DNA from: Planctomycetota bacterium
Lineage (GTDB): Bacteria; Planctomycetota; Phycisphaerae; UBA1845; PWPN01
Length of the DNA stretch: 10,128 nucleotides
Assembly: GCA_016209665.1 (NCBI GenBank)
Contig: JACQVT010000740.1
Location: 1-10,128 of the forward strand
Direction: 5' to 3'
Shown here: one piece after another, positions 1 through 6,883 of the stretch
How positions within the stretch are numbered: position 1 is the stretch's first letter
How the letters are laid out: each line of letters starts with the position of its first letter
Translations under genes and position numbers: made by a program
The notes under the pieces: model-generated
The model's input: only the letters and a program-made list of their open reading frames with translations
The model's database searches: none
Told to the model about the DNA's origin: nothing

Positions 1-63
1 GGTGGGAATGGTGCGTCGCTCTATTTCCGTAGGACGCCGTCAAAGCGTTGGTTCCATAGGACC

Positions 64-81
64 GCGTCAACTCGTTGACGC
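64..81. repeat. Perfect small hairpin upstream of the methyltransferase gene
   Basis: Positions 64-70 (GCGTCAA) and 75-81 (TTGACGC) are perfect inverted repeats around a CTCG loop. A second near-palindrome, GGCAAC-AA-GTTGCC, lies at 110-123. They flank a perfect TTGACA at 90-95. The pair could be an operator, or the first hairpin could end an upstream transcript. The sequence does not decide between these. Nothing else is recognisable in 1-168. Confidence 0.4.
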
Positions 82-89
82 ATCTTCCC

Positions 90-118
90 TTGACAGGTGA
101 CGAAAGAACGGCAACAAG
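90..118 (+). promoter_or_regulatory. Candidate promoter for the methyltransferase gene
   Basis: TTGACA at 90-95 matches the sigma70 -35 consensus exactly. At 17-18 nt spacing there is only a poor -10 (AACAAG at 113-118). The position, about 50 nt before the likely start codon, is right, but the weak -10 keeps this tentative. Confidence 0.25.
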
Positions 119-168
119 TTGCCTTGGTCCTGAAACCCCCACCCAATCTGTCACCGACCGCGGCGGGC

Positions 169-990
169 ATGATGAAGCATCCATGCCGCGCCAGGCGAGG
201 TGTTTCGACGGTCGTCGTGCTGCTTCTCGCGGCGTGGTGGCCGGCGGTCGGAGCAGGGCCGGCATCATCCGCGCCGGCGGCCACCGCGCCGGCGGCAACG
301 GCGGCGGCGGGCGAGCCGCGGTACACGTTTCGGCGCCATCACGATCCCAACGGCACCGGCAAGTTCTACATGGGCCGCGAGATCGCCCTGGTGATGGGGC
401 ACCCGGCCGTCGGCTGGCTGGAACGGCCCGAGCGCGAGCGGGAGGAGGAGCCGGCCAAGCTGATCGCGGCCCTCGAGCTGCGGCCGGGCGACGTAGTGGC
501 GGATATCGGTGCGGGCAGCGGCTACATCACCACGCGGCTGGCCCGGGCGGTCGGGGCGGACGGCCGCGTCAAGGCGGTGGACATCCAGCCGGAGATGCTT
601 GAGGCGCTGCGGAACAAGCTGGCGGCGGAGGACATCGGCAACGTCGATCTGGTGCTCGGCGAGGAGGCCGACCCGAAGCTGCCGGACGGTTCGGTCGACC
701 TGGTGCTGATGGTCGATGTGTACCACGAGTTGGCCTGGCCGTTCGAGATGATGCAGGCGGTCGTCCGGGCCCTCAAGCCGGCCGGGCGGGTGGTGCTGGT
801 GGAGTATCGCAAGGAGGACCCGGCGGTGCCGATCAAGCTGGTGCACAAGATGACGGCGGCCCAGGCGATCGCCGAGATGAACGCCGTCGGCCTGCGGCAC
901 CGCGAGACGATCGCGACGCTGCCGCGACAGCACATCCTAATCTTCGAACGGCCGATCCCGACGAGCCGACCGGCCACGCCGGCTGAGTGA
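169..990 (+). CDS. Exported class I SAM-dependent methyltransferase
   Basis: Predicted 273-residue protein with a Rossmann-fold methyltransferase domain. The SAM-binding motif I is at residues 108-119 (DVVADIGAGSGY). The acidic end of the next strand is at 135-139 (KAVDI), and the post-motif segment MVDVYHEL is at 181-188. This resembles the 'predicted methyltransferase' group (COG4798-like) in which YHEL replaces the usual small-molecule methyltransferase motif. The N-terminus has basic residues (RARR), a hydrophobic stretch (STVVVLLLAAWW) and a possible signal peptidase site after AVGA near residue 29, followed by an Ala/Pro-rich linker, so export or anchoring in the periplasm is inferred. 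I chose ATG 169 (172 is equally possible) over the upstream GTG at 97 because it puts the signal peptide at the N-terminus. No clear Shine-Dalgarno is visible. The substrate is unknown. It converges on the next gene. Confidence 0.8.
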   Translation: MMKHPCRARRGVSTVVVLLLAAWWPAVGAGPASSAPAATAPAATAAAGEPRYTFRRHHDPNGTGKFYMGREIALVMGHPAVGWLERPEREREEEPAKLIAALELRPGDVVADIGAGSGYITTRLARAVGADGRVKAVDIQPEMLEALRNKLAAEDIGNVDLVLGEEADPKLPDGSVDLVLMVDVYHELAWPFEMMQAVVRALKPAGRVVLVEYRKEDPAVPIKLVHKMTAAQAIAEMNAVGLRHRETIATLPRQHILIFERPIPTSRPATPAE

Positions 991-1022
991 CCCGCCAAGT
1001 AGAAACGTAGGACCGATCATTT

Positions 1023-1100
1023 ACCAGCACGAAGCGCAAGCGAGTGCTCATCTCGCAGCTCGCGTCGACGGATGGGCACTCGCTTGCGCTTCGTGCTGGT
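1023..1100. repeat. Long imperfect inverted repeat between convergent genes
   Basis: A 29-nt arm at 1023-1051 pairs with 1072-1100 across a 20-nt loop with only one mismatch. It fills much of the 146-nt gap between two converging genes, so it may act as a bidirectional terminator or be a REP/BIME-type repeat. The core CACTCGCTTGCGCT (1077-1090) recurs exactly at 4986-4999 in a second inverted repeat, which favours a dispersed repeat family. Confidence 0.75.
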
Positions 1101-1136
1101 TAATCGACCGCGGGCCGGACGGTTCATCCACCGTTC

Positions 1137-2804
1137 CTACTGGGCGATGAGCTTCACGTTTTTCCAGACGCCGCCGCACCAGCCGGTGTTCCAGACACGG
1201 ACCGCGAGTTGCGCCGGCCGATCCGATTGGAGCTTGCCGGTTACGTCCACCAGGAAGCGCTGGTGGCGGATGTTCTCGCCGAAGCGCGAGGCGTAGAGAC
1301 GTTCGCCGTCGACGTAGACCGCGGCCTCGTCGGATACCGCCCCGAAGGCCAGATAGAGTTTCTTTCCCGAGGGCAGGTCCGGCGGCGTGTAGCTCAGGCG
1401 ATACCAGGCGGCGCCGTCGTAGGGGCTGTAGCCCTGCGGCTCCCAGAACTCGCGGACCCGGATCGTCGGCCAGGCGGCATCGTCGAAGGCGGGCTTGGCC
1501 CAGCCTCCATCGAGGCCCCGTTCGTCAGGGTCGAGATGAAACCGCCACTCGGGGGGCAGATCGGCGATGAACGCATGTGATTTCCACACGTCGCCGAAGG
1601 CGGCCTCGTCGGAGAAGCCCTCCTGCGTGCTCGCCGACAGGACCCGGTAGGTATTCGGCTTACGGTCGCGCGGCGGCTCGGGGACCGTGGGTGAGTGGGC
1701 GATCCGCAGGGCGTCGATATAGGGTTGCGGCAGCGGTTTGGTCACCTCTTTCTTATCCGCATCGACGGTCTTGGCGGTGCGGGCCCACCAGTTGAAGACG
1801 CCCGGCCACATCCACACGTAGCCGTCGCTGTAGGCCAGGGCGTGGTGCAGGCTGTAGGCGAACTCCTGCGGCGTGTAGTAGTTGTTGTCGAAAACGTCGA
1901 GATCCAGCGGTCGGCCCTCGCTGGCGTTCTCCCAGCAATCCGCCCAGAAGGAAAAGCCCACGCGGTGGCTGCGGCGATAACGATCGGGGTCGAAGCTGTG
2001 TTCGGGCATGAGGTCGGTCATCATCGTGCGGGCCCGCAGGTACGAGCCGGGCCCGCGGAAGCTGAAGCACTGTTCGTGCATGTCGAACACGCGGGCCGCG
2101 GGGCCGCACTCGGACAGCAGGCCGTCGACGAAGGCGGAGACCAGCGTGTAGAGCTTCTGGCGTGACGGCGGGTGCTGGGGCACGCCGCAGTAGCTTCCCG
2201 AGTAGCCGAAGAGCAGCAGGATCGTGATGTCCGGGAACTCCTTGACGACGGCCCGCATGATCTCGGCCCCGCGCCGGCGGACCTGGGCGCGGTACTCGTC
2301 GAAGCTCCTGGTGTCGTGATGGCGGGCGGCGGCGTAGCCGAAGAGCGGCAGGCCCTCGTAGTATTCCGAGTCGAAGCAGATGCCCTTGAAGCGGGCCTTT
2401 CTGGCGGCGGCGGCCATGAGCCGCCAGTTCTCGGTGATCCAGGGGGCCTCATCGAACCAGTCGAAGGCCTCGGCGGTCTTGCCCGGAAACGAGTAGCAGA
2501 GGTAGAAGTTGTCGGTGTGGGTGCGGAAGTCCGTGGCGGCCGTCTGGTCGGCCCACTGGTTGAGCTTGTCGGCCTCGATCTTCTGGTAGAACACCATCGG
2601 CCCGCCGGCGATGACGCCGTCGAAGGCGATCTCGGGGTCGCCGACGACGGGGCCTCGATAGCAGAGCAGCTTCTTGCCCTTCGTCGAGGGGGCGAACGTG
2701 TCCGCGGCGGGATCGGTCGCCGGGGCCGCCGCGACGGCGATGCAAGCCGGTGCTGTTACCAGGCCGACCGTTGCAGCCAGGACGAAGGTAACACACGATC
2801 TCAT
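1137..2804 (-). CDS. Exported glycoside-hydrolase-like protein with C-terminal beta-sandwich
   Basis: Predicted 555-residue secreted protein. It begins with a signal peptide (hydrophobic residues 5-20, probable cleavage after AVAAA near residue 27). The central part, about residues 45-370, has TIM-barrel-like features: alternating hydrophobic strands, GICFDSEYY at 141-149 (D145/E147 as possible acidic catalytic residues), ITILLLFGYSG at 193-203, FDMHEQ at 240-245 and WMWPGVFNWW at 331-340. The C-terminal region, about 415-555, looks like a GH2-type sugar-binding jelly roll (GGWAKPAFDDAAW, AAWYRLSY, VYVDGERLY). I infer a role in polysaccharide or glycoside breakdown outside the cytoplasm, but I cannot name a GH family. 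ATG 2804 is chosen because AAGGAG lies 5 nt upstream (2810-2815) and the signal peptide then starts the protein. It may share the deoC transcript or use a weak promoter in the 137-nt gap (TATACT at 2869-2874, minus strand). Confidence 0.72.
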   Translation of the reverse strand: MRSCVTFVLAATVGLVTAPACIAVAAAPATDPAADTFAPSTKGKKLLCYRGPVVGDPEIAFDGVIAGGPMVFYQKIEADKLNQWADQTAATDFRTHTDNFYLCYSFPGKTAEAFDWFDEAPWITENWRLMAAAARKARFKGICFDSEYYEGLPLFGYAAARHHDTRSFDEYRAQVRRRGAEIMRAVVKEFPDITILLLFGYSGSYCGVPQHPPSRQKLYTLVSAFVDGLLSECGPAARVFDMHEQCFSFRGPGSYLRARTMMTDLMPEHSFDPDRYRRSHRVGFSFWADCWENASEGRPLDLDVFDNNYYTPQEFAYSLHHALAYSDGYVWMWPGVFNWWARTAKTVDADKKEVTKPLPQPYIDALRIAHSPTVPEPPRDRKPNTYRVLSASTQEGFSDEAAFGDVWKSHAFIADLPPEWRFHLDPDERGLDGGWAKPAFDDAAWPTIRVREFWEPQGYSPYDGAAWYRLSYTPPDLPSGKKLYLAFGAVSDEAAVYVDGERLYASRFGENIRHQRFLVDVTGKLQSDRPAQLAVRVWNTGWCGGVWKNVKLIAQ

Positions 2805-2941
2805 GATGGCTCCTTCCGAACAACGCGAGCGGCGGTCGCAAGGTTCTCCGGGTGCGGCCGCGATGGGCAGTATACGTGGTCGTCGCCGGAAAGGAATGCA
2901 GCCACGAAAAGGCTTGTCGTGTTGGAGCAATTCGCCTTCGG

Positions 2942-3622
2942 TCACGTCGGCGTCTTGTTCAGTTCGTCGATGATGGCCGGGCCGGAGGAAGTGCCGATGC
3001 GGGTGGCGCCGGCGGCGATCATGGCCTGGGCGGCGGCGAGCGTGCGGATGCCGCCGGCGGCCTTGACCTTCAGCGGCGAGGCGTAGCGGTGCAGCAGGCG
3101 GACGGCGTCGACGGTGGCCCCGCCGGCGGGGTGGAAGCCGGTGGACGTCTTCACGAAGTCCGCCAGGGCCTCGGCACAGCAGCGGCAGCCGGCGATGAGC
3201 TGCTCGCGGGTCAGGGCGGCGGTCTCGAGGATGACCTTCAACTCGTGTTCGGGCGAGGCCGCGTGGACGGCGTCGGCGACGGCGGCGATGTCATCGCGGA
3301 CCACCGAGGTCCCGTCGGCGATCAGGTCGCCCACGCGGATCACCATGTCGATCTCGACCGCGCCGTCGTCGATGGCCCGGCGGGTCTCATCCACCTTCAC
3401 GTCGGTGCGGCTGGCCCCCAGCGGAAAACCGATCACGCTGGCCACGCGGACCTTGGTTGCCCGCAACCGCTCAGCGCAGCGCTTCACCCAGATCGGATTG
3501 ACGCACACGGCGATGAAGCCGTAGCGGCCCGCCTCGTCGCAGAGCTTGTCGATCGCCTGAGGCACGGCCTCCGGCTTGAGGATGGTATGGTCGATCATGG
3601 ATGCGATTTCTTGAGCGTTCAT
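2942..3622 (-). CDS. deoC: Deoxyribose-phosphate aldolase DeoC
   Basis: Predicted 226-residue class I aldolase (EC 4.1.2.4), which reversibly splits 2-deoxyribose-5-phosphate into glyceraldehyde-3-phosphate and acetaldehyde. The family signatures are complete. DHTILKP is at residues 11-17 and GFPLGAS at 65-71. EIDMV at 90-94 carries the catalytic Asp92. DFVKTSTGF at 155-163 carries the Schiff-base Lys158, and VKAAGGIRT at 186-194 carries the second active-site Lys187. Its length is normal for the short bacterial/archaeal form. It begins 6 nt after the kinase/deoxyribosyltransferase-like gene, so the two are almost certainly co-transcribed. No strong Shine-Dalgarno is visible before ATG 3622, which suits translational coupling. 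Cytoplasmic, deoxynucleoside catabolism. Confidence 0.95.
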   Translation of the reverse strand: MNAQEIASMIDHTILKPEAVPQAIDKLCDEAGRYGFIAVCVNPIWVKRCAERLRATKVRVASVIGFPLGASRTDVKVDETRRAIDDGAVEIDMVIRVGDLIADGTSVVRDDIAAVADAVHAASPEHELKVILETAALTREQLIAGCRCCAEALADFVKTSTGFHPAGGATVDAVRLLHRYASPLKVKAAGGIRTLAAAQAMIAAGATRIGTSSGPAIIDELNKTPT

Positions 3623-3628
3623 CTCGGG

Positions 3629-4819
3629 TCACCCGTGCCGGCCGCGTTCGCGGGGCCGGCCGGTGTTGTCGAACCGCAACTGAAATTCCTTGATGTAACC
3701 CTTCTTCTGGAAGTGCCGCAGGGCCCCCTCGACCGAATCGAACACCTCGGTGGCGGTGCGGGTGACGAACGGCGAGGGTTCGGCCTTGGGCTTCCAGACG
3801 ACGTACACCTCCTTGGTCGTCTCGTAGGCGTGCTGCAGCTCGCGTTCGACGCCGCTGGACAGGCCGGGCTTGCCGCTGGGCAGCTCGGGGACGTAGCTGA
3901 CGATCAGGTCGGACTGGTCGATCAGCTTGAAGTCGCGGGCGTAGATCTGGCCGTCGATGTCGCCGGCGACGGCCGTCACCTCGGCGACGGGCAACTCCAG
4001 CATCCGGCCGTGCACCTCGAGCCGGTAGCTCTTCTCGCCGCGCTTGGTGGCCTCGCCCGCCTCCATGAGCAGGCGCTTCTCATCCAGGTCGCCGGGGTCG
4101 AAGGTGATGAAATGCTCGGCGATGGTCTCGCGGAAGGCGTCGATCTCGGCCAACACCTCGGGCATGTCCATGACGTGGGTCATGGGGAACGACGGGTAGA
4201 CCTTGCGACGGTGGCCCTCGAACATGAGACGGTAGACCGACTCGGCCGTGTCGCGCTCGATGCCGCGGGCGATGACGTAGTAGCAGCCGTGGCCGCGGAT
4301 GATGCGAGCGAGGACCTCGGTGGCCAGGATCTCCTCCTCGCGCCAGACGAGGATGTCCTTGAGCGTGTGGGCGAGTTCGTGCTCGCGGGTCAGCCGCTCG
4401 TGGACGGCATCGACGTTATCGACGAGCGTGAAGTACAGGTCCGCGTTCAGCTCGACCATCTGGTCGTGGTCGAAGGCCGGGAACAGTCCGTGCCGCCAGC
4501 GGAACGTGGCGTGGGTGTTGACCAGGACGTTGGGGGCTTTCTCGGCGATGCGGAGGATGTCCTTGAACACCGACCGCCGCAGCGAGTCGAGGCGGGAGCG
4601 GGGCAGGTCGAGGATGCGGCCCGGCACGATGTCCGGGGCCTCCTTGTACATCATGTCGCCGACGTGGCAGACGACGACCTCCTTGCCGCTCCTGCGAGCG
4701 ATTTCAGCCACGCGCTCCATGAACGGCTTCTTTTCCACACCCACTTGGCCGGTCATGACGGCCCGGATGCCGGCGTGGTCCCGCCGGCCAAACAACGAAC
4801 CGGTCATTTCCGCGGACAT
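3629..4819 (-). CDS. Adenylate-kinase-like P-loop domain fused to nucleoside-deoxyribosyltransferase-like domain
   Basis: Predicted 396-residue, probably cytoplasmic protein with two apparent domains. Residues 17-200 resemble archaeal-type adenylate kinases: a P-loop region (VMTGQVGVEKKPF, 21-33), HVGDMMYKEA (52-61), NVLVNTHATFR (97-107) and LYFTLVDNVDAVHERL (128-143). The Walker A is degenerate: at the GxxxxGK[ST] positions it reads G24-QVGV-E29-K30-K31, so ATP binding may be lost or altered. Residues 206-345 resemble the nucleoside 2-deoxyribosyltransferase fold: KVYPSFPMTHV at the first strand, FDPGDLDE, YARDFKLIDQSDLIVSYVP, and SSGVERELQHA with a candidate catalytic Glu, then KEVYVVW. Start ATG 4819 has a perfect GGAGGT 5 nt upstream. 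Pairing with deoC supports a role in deoxynucleotide salvage or cleavage. The domain calls are from motif memory, not a search; a purely regulatory or defence role remains possible. Confidence 0.6.
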   Translation of the reverse strand: MSAEMTGSLFGRRDHAGIRAVMTGQVGVEKKPFMERVAEIARRSGKEVVVCHVGDMMYKEAPDIVPGRILDLPRSRLDSLRRSVFKDILRIAEKAPNVLVNTHATFRWRHGLFPAFDHDQMVELNADLYFTLVDNVDAVHERLTREHELAHTLKDILVWREEEILATEVLARIIRGHGCYYVIARGIERDTAESVYRLMFEGHRRKVYPSFPMTHVMDMPEVLAEIDAFRETIAEHFITFDPGDLDEKRLLMEAGEATKRGEKSYRLEVHGRMLELPVAEVTAVAGDIDGQIYARDFKLIDQSDLIVSYVPELPSGKPGLSSGVERELQHAYETTKEVYVVWKPKAEPSPFVTRTATEVFDSVEGALRHFQKKGYIKEFQLRFDNTGRPRERGRHG

Positions 4820-4824
4820 TGGCT

Positions 4825-4830
4825 ACCTCC
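4825..4830 (-). promoter_or_regulatory. Strong ribosome-binding site of the two-domain gene
   Basis: On the minus strand this reads GGAGGT, 5 nt before ATG 4819. It fixes the start codon. Confidence 0.7.
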
Positions 4831-4847
4831 AGTCGTGCCGGCCCCTT

Positions 4848-4876
4848 ATGGTAGCCGTGGCGGGAATGGGGGTCAA
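4848..4876 (-). promoter_or_regulatory. Sigma70-type promoter of the kinase/NDT-deoC operon
   Basis: On the minus strand TTGACC (4871-4876) is followed after exactly 17 nt by TACCAT (4848-4853). Transcription would start near 4841 and give a leader of about 20 nt carrying the GGAGGT site. Position, spacing and -35 match are all good; the -10 matches the consensus at 4 of 6 bases. Confidence 0.5.
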
Positions 4877-4949
4877 AAACGGCTTTCCCGACGACGATTG
4901 CGTCGCGGGGTCCGTGGGCGTCTGGGCGGCAAAAGCGAGGTAATCGTTC

Positions 4950-5009
4950 CAGAGCCCGGAGCGCCAGCGACGGCTAACCACGACCCACTCGCTTGCGCTC
5001 GGGGCTCTG
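4950..5009. repeat. Imperfect inverted repeat in divergent intergenic region
   Basis: Arms 4950-4973 and 4986-5009 pair at 20 of 24 positions with a 12-nt loop. The right arm contains CACTCGCTTGCGCT, identical to 1077-1090 in the repeat between the convergent genes. The rest of the 364-nt gap between the divergent genes holds the two promoters listed and no further gene that I can support. Confidence 0.65.
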
Positions 5010-5066
5010 ACACACCCCGGTCGGTTCCAGCGCGCACGCCGCGTCGCATTCAGGCCTTGGTCCGTC

Positions 5067-5095
5067 TTGAGTTTCGGCGGGGCATGGGATAGATT
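5067..5095 (+). promoter_or_regulatory. Candidate promoter of the cupin gene
   Basis: TTGAGT (5067-5072), 17 nt spacer, TAGATT (5090-5095); each hexamer matches the sigma70 consensus at 4 of 6 bases. Transcription would start near 5102, leaving a leader of about 80 nt before ATG 5184. The leader includes a G+C-rich self-complementary stretch around 5111-5125. Confidence 0.4.
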
Positions 5096-5183
5096 GACTC
5101 GGCCCGACGCTCCCGGCGCCGGGCGGGCCCGATTGCGGGAGGGTCAAGTCCAAACTAACCAAAGAAACGGAGTCCGTCGTATC

Positions 5184-6434
5184 ATGGCAACCCCCAGCAC
5201 CATTGTGAGCAAGAACATCGGATCGATCCTGAGTTCGGCCCTGGACGCGGGCGGCGGCCTGCTTCGCCTGACGCCCACCTGGGTGCCGCGGAGCTTCCTG
5301 CACCCCGGCCGGCGGATCAAGCTGCACCCGGATGACTACTATGCCTTCGGGGCCCACCGCGGCGGCATCGATGAACGCTGGTTCGCCAGCACCACCGAGG
5401 CCATGAACGATAACCGCACGCCCGACGAGGGGCTGAGCTACATCAAGTTCGAGGGCAAGCGGTTCCAGCTTCGCGAGGCGGTGGCCGAGGCCGGCGAGCG
5501 CATGATCGGCAAGACGATGTGGGACAAGTACAAGCGCTGGCCCGTGTACTCCAAGTTCTTCGACAACATGGGGCCGATCCCCCACCACATGCACCAGAAG
5601 CACGAGCACGCCGCCCTGACCAACCAACAGGGCAAGCCCGAGGCGTACTACTTCCCGCCCCAGCTCAACAACGTCGATAACAACTTCGCCTACACGTTCA
5701 TGGGCCTGGAGCCGGGGACGACCAAGGACCAGGTCCGCAAGTGCCTGGAGAACTGGAACAAGGGCGACAACGGCATCACGTATCTGTCGCGGGCGTACCG
5801 GCTCAAGCGCGGGGCGGGCTGGCTGATTCCGGCCGGCGTGCTGCACGCGCCGGGCTCGCTGTGCACGTATGAGCCGCAGTGGGGTTCCGACGTGTTCGGC
5901 ATGTTCCAGAACATCGTCGAGGGGCGCTACGTGCCCTGGGACCTGCTGGTCAAGGACGTGCCCAAGGACAAGCACCAGGACCTGGACTTTATCATCAGCC
6001 AACTCGACTGGGAGAAGAACGTCGACACGCACTTCATGGCCCACAACGCCCTCGATCCGATCGTGGATGAGGCGGTCAGCGGCAACGGCTGCACCGACCG
6101 GTGGATTACCTACGGCAAGATCGACGGCCAGCAGTTGTTCAGCGCCAAGGAACTGACGCTGGAACCGGGAGCCAAGTGCACGATCAAGGACGCCGGGGCC
6201 AGCGGGTGGATCACCGTCCAGGGCAAGGGCCGCATGGGCAAGCTGGACATCCAGACGCCGGTGAGCATCCGCTTCGGCGAGGAGCCGGACGATGAGATCT
6301 TCATCACCTGTGAGGCGGCGGCCAAGGGCGTGACGCTCGAAAACACCGGCACCGAGCCGCTGGTCGGGCTGCGCTACTTCGGCCCCGACACGCACGCCGC
6401 GGTACCGATGGTGGGTGATGGGCGAAAGCAGTAA
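5184..6434 (+). CDS. PMI-like cupin protein, probable sugar isomerase family
   Basis: Predicted 416-residue soluble protein of the cupin superfamily. It has the signature spacing of type I phosphomannose isomerases: a His-rich metal-binding segment PHHMHQKHEH (133-142), then GKPEAYY (150-156, E153 as a likely metal ligand), then GWLIPAGVLHAPGS (212-225, H221 as a likely ligand). A second beta-rich region follows at 310-405 (LTLEPGAKCTI, GWITVQGKG, VGLRYFGPDTH), so it may be bicupin. A metal-dependent aldose/ketose isomerase or related sugar enzyme is inferred; the substrate is unknown. ATG 5184 is preceded by a modest ACGGAG at 5167-5172. Reading from further upstream (5067) only adds residues without cupin character. 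The isomerase-like gene at 7100 is probably its functional partner. The hicB ribosome-binding site overlaps this gene's stop codon, and a diverged copy of its last 27 codons lies at 6884-6964. Confidence 0.75.
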   Translation: MATPSTIVSKNIGSILSSALDAGGGLLRLTPTWVPRSFLHPGRRIKLHPDDYYAFGAHRGGIDERWFASTTEAMNDNRTPDEGLSYIKFEGKRFQLREAVAEAGERMIGKTMWDKYKRWPVYSKFFDNMGPIPHHMHQKHEHAALTNQQGKPEAYYFPPQLNNVDNNFAYTFMGLEPGTTKDQVRKCLENWNKGDNGITYLSRAYRLKRGAGWLIPAGVLHAPGSLCTYEPQWGSDVFGMFQNIVEGRYVPWDLLVKDVPKDKHQDLDFIISQLDWEKNVDTHFMAHNALDPIVDEAVSGNGCTDRWITYGKIDGQQLFSAKELTLEPGAKCTIKDAGASGWITVQGKGRMGKLDIQTPVSIRFGEEPDDEIFITCEAAAKGVTLENTGTEPLVGLRYFGPDTHAAVPMVGDGRKQ

Positions 6435-6445
6435 GGAGCCGTTCC

Positions 6446-6658
6446 ATGCGATACAGGGTACTGATCGAACAAGACGACGACGGGGTTTTTGTGGCAGAGT
6501 GTCCCTCGATGCCCGGCTGCATCAGCCAAGGCGCCACTCGCGAGGAGGCCTTGTCCAATATCCAGGATGCCATGGCCGGGTATCTGGAGAGCCTGCGGAA
6601 GCACAATGAGCCCATCCCTCCGGCGATATGGGAGGAAACGGTGGAGATCCCGGCTTGA
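6446..6658 (+). CDS. hicB: HicB-family antitoxin
   Basis: Predicted 70-residue protein with the HicB fold: a partial RNase-H-like domain with MRYRVLIEQDDDGVFVAECP at residues 1-20, then PGCISQGATREEAL (23-36) and a helix with NIQDAMAGYLESL (38-50). It neutralises HicA. There is no C-terminal DNA-binding domain such as the helix-turn-helix or ribbon-helix-helix of longer HicB proteins, so direct autoregulation is doubtful. AAGGAG at 6433-6438 overlaps the TAA of the cupin gene, so hicB is transcriptionally and perhaps translationally tied to that gene. Its TGA overlaps the TTG start of hicA. The order is antitoxin before toxin, reversed from the textbook hicAB but common in other bacteria. Confidence 0.93.
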   Translation: MRYRVLIEQDDDGVFVAECPSMPGCISQGATREEALSNIQDAMAGYLESLRKHNEPIPPAIWEETVEIPA

Positions 6659-6879
6659 GCAAGCTGCCTGCCATCTCGGCACGAGAGGCGATTCGTGCCT
6701 TCGAGAAGATCGGCTACATGGTCGATCATCAGACCGGCAGTCACGTCATTCTACGACGTGCTCAAGCACCTCACCGCCGACTGAGCGTGCCCAACCATCG
6801 TGAGTTGGCCAAGGGGACACTTCGGAAGCTCGTGCGCGAGGCGGGCTTGAGCGTGGAGGAGTTTACGTCATTGCTGTAA
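6655..6879 (+). CDS. hicA: HicA-family mRNA interferase toxin
   Basis: Predicted 74-residue toxin with a double-stranded-RNA-binding-like fold that cleaves mRNA. The family pattern is clear: KLPAISAREAIRAFEKIGY at the N-terminus, QTGSHVILRR with the catalytic His of the GSH motif, LSVPNHRELAKGTLRKLVREAGLSVEEF at the C-terminus. I choose TTG 6655, overlapping the hicB stop as TTGA, because family similarity begins there. The in-frame ATG at 6628 would add nine residues that are only hicB sequence in another frame. All core motifs are intact, so the pair looks functional. It lies inside a carbohydrate gene cluster. Confidence 0.92.
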   Translation: MSKLPAISAREAIRAFEKIGYMVDHQTGSHVILRRAQAPHRRLSVPNHRELAKGTLRKLVREAGLSVEEFTSLL

Positions 6880-6883
6880 CGGG

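Noticed and set aside
2852..5092. Very long open frame (746 codons) on the plus strand
   Set aside because: It lies antisense to deoC and the two-domain gene, both of which have clear family motifs. Its product is a low-complexity Gly/Val/Asp/His-rich antisense translation typical of GC-rich genes.
5067..5183. Upstream in-frame extension of the cupin gene to TTG 5067
   Set aside because: The extra 39 residues lack cupin character, and the TTG coincides with a candidate -35 box; ATG 5184 is preferred.
4974..6395. 473-codon open frame on the minus strand
   Set aside because: Antisense to the cupin gene, which has clear metal-binding motifs; no recognisable domain in the antisense product.
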